This document shows, piece after piece, positions 38,246 to 38,575 of a stretch of 38,575 bases of DNA (positions are counted from its first letter, which is position 1; each line of letters opens with the position of its first letter). Location of the stretch: positions 1 to 38,575 of the forward strand of contig JAUWBI010000030.1 in NCBI GenBank assembly GCA_030601745.1, read 5' to 3'. This DNA comes from Phycisphaerae bacterium (GTDB taxonomy: Bacteria; Planctomycetota; Phycisphaerae; Sedimentisphaerales; Anaerobacaceae). Position numbers and translations under genes: made by a program. The notes below the pieces were generated by a model. That model saw nothing but the letters and a program-made list of their open reading frames with translations, ran no database searches and had not been told where the DNA came from.

Positions 38246-38575
38246 CCCTCTTTCAAAAACCATAAAGCCCTCTTTCAAAAGCCACGATTCTTAAAGCAGT
38301 TCATAAGTATATACGCATATACTTATATCTCTGTACAAAAACCACAAAGCCCTCTTTCAAAAACCAGGATTCTTAAAGCAGTCCATAAGTATATATGCAT
38401 ATACTTATATCTCTGTACAAAAACCACAAAGCCCTCTTTCAAAAACCATGATTCTTAAAGCAGTCCATAAGTATATATGCATATACTTATATCTCTGTAC
38501 AAAAACCACAAAGCCCTCTTTCAAAAACCATAAATCCCTCTTTCAAAAACCATGATTCTTAAAGCACTCCATAAG
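38246..38575. repeat. 82-bp tandem repeat array (runs off the edge)
   Basis: CCCTCTTTCAAAA starts units at 38268, 38350, 38432 and 38514, exactly 82 bp apart and nearly identical. Each full unit has GATTCTTAAAGCAG and a stem ATAAGTATAT / ATATACTTAT around a 4-nt loop. A short 22-bp partial unit precedes the first (38246) and another lies within the last. It continues beyond the window. There is no coding frame and no unique spacers, so it is not a CRISPR. Confidence 0.85.

Noticed and set aside
38246-38575. CRISPR array
   Set aside because: The 82-bp units repeat in full with no variable spacers, and there are no cas genes in the window.
1-38575. tRNA or rRNA genes
   Set aside because: No cloverleaf with GTTC-A-A arm or rRNA core sequence was found in the intergenic regions I read; a tRNAscan run would settle it.

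Overview
The window looks like chromosomal DNA of a planctomycete, most likely of the Phycisphaerae/Sedimentisphaerales type. This is inferred from the gene families present: Tat-exported lipoprotein sulfatases, a dockerin-like tail, an IDIKPGS-domain protein, a pyrophosphate-energised ion pump and pseudopilins with an A|FTLIEV processing site. The intergenic DNA is also typical of such genomes, being full of word-like repeats (ATTCGATATTCGA, ACGAGATACGA, TCTAATTC). TGA is used as a normal stop codon. Most genes lie on the minus strand.

Layout. 1-9.7 kb: the 5' end of hppA, argJ, three small nucleotidyltransferase-fold proteins (2.1, 4.1 and 4.9 kb), a secreted metzincin with a discoidin-like domain, a nitrilase-family hydrolase, a beta-propeller protein resembling ulvan lyases, argC, and the rplM-rpsI operon with a clear promoter and terminator. 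9.7-13.8 kb: an AT-richer stretch holding a planctomycete pseudo-coding repeat, an AP2-domain remnant of a homing endonuclease and unrecognised genes that are mostly on the plus strand. 13.8-16.6 kb: ppdK. 16.8-23 kb: a minus-strand operon of three Tat sulfatases plus a lipoprotein. 23-27.4 kb: an isochorismatase-like hydrolase, trmB with its own promoter, and a fourth sulfatase carrying HEAT repeats. 27.5-32 kb: an AsmA-like giant protein and purD. 32.5-37.5 kb: a GspF-like inner-membrane protein, a pseudopilin and three secreted proteins. The last 1.1 kb is repeat-rich and ends in an 82-bp tandem array.

Function. The four sulfatases, the ulvan-lyase-like propeller, the lipoprotein and the secreted proteins suggest degradation of a sulfated polysaccharide. 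ArgJ, ArgC, PurD, PPDK, TrmB and the two ribosomal proteins are housekeeping.

Main discovery. The window carries several families of tiny insertion elements, many of them inside genes and in frame. The clearest is a GC-rich palindrome, usually 22 bp, flanked by a perfect or near-perfect 5-bp target-site duplication (TSD). The net gain is 27 bp, and the element is stop-free in all frames. I count eight insertions of this family (16703, 18182, 20544, 22023, 27347, 28112 and two nested at 29963); seven are in coding sequence. Two sit at the same codon of paralogous sulfatases whose sister still has the empty site. A second family (terminal repeat CCCGTTAGAAA) has inserted exactly at the start codon of a sulfatase, duplicating ATGAA and adding 34 in-frame codons. 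ArgJ and PPDK carry further in-frame insertions of other repeat families.
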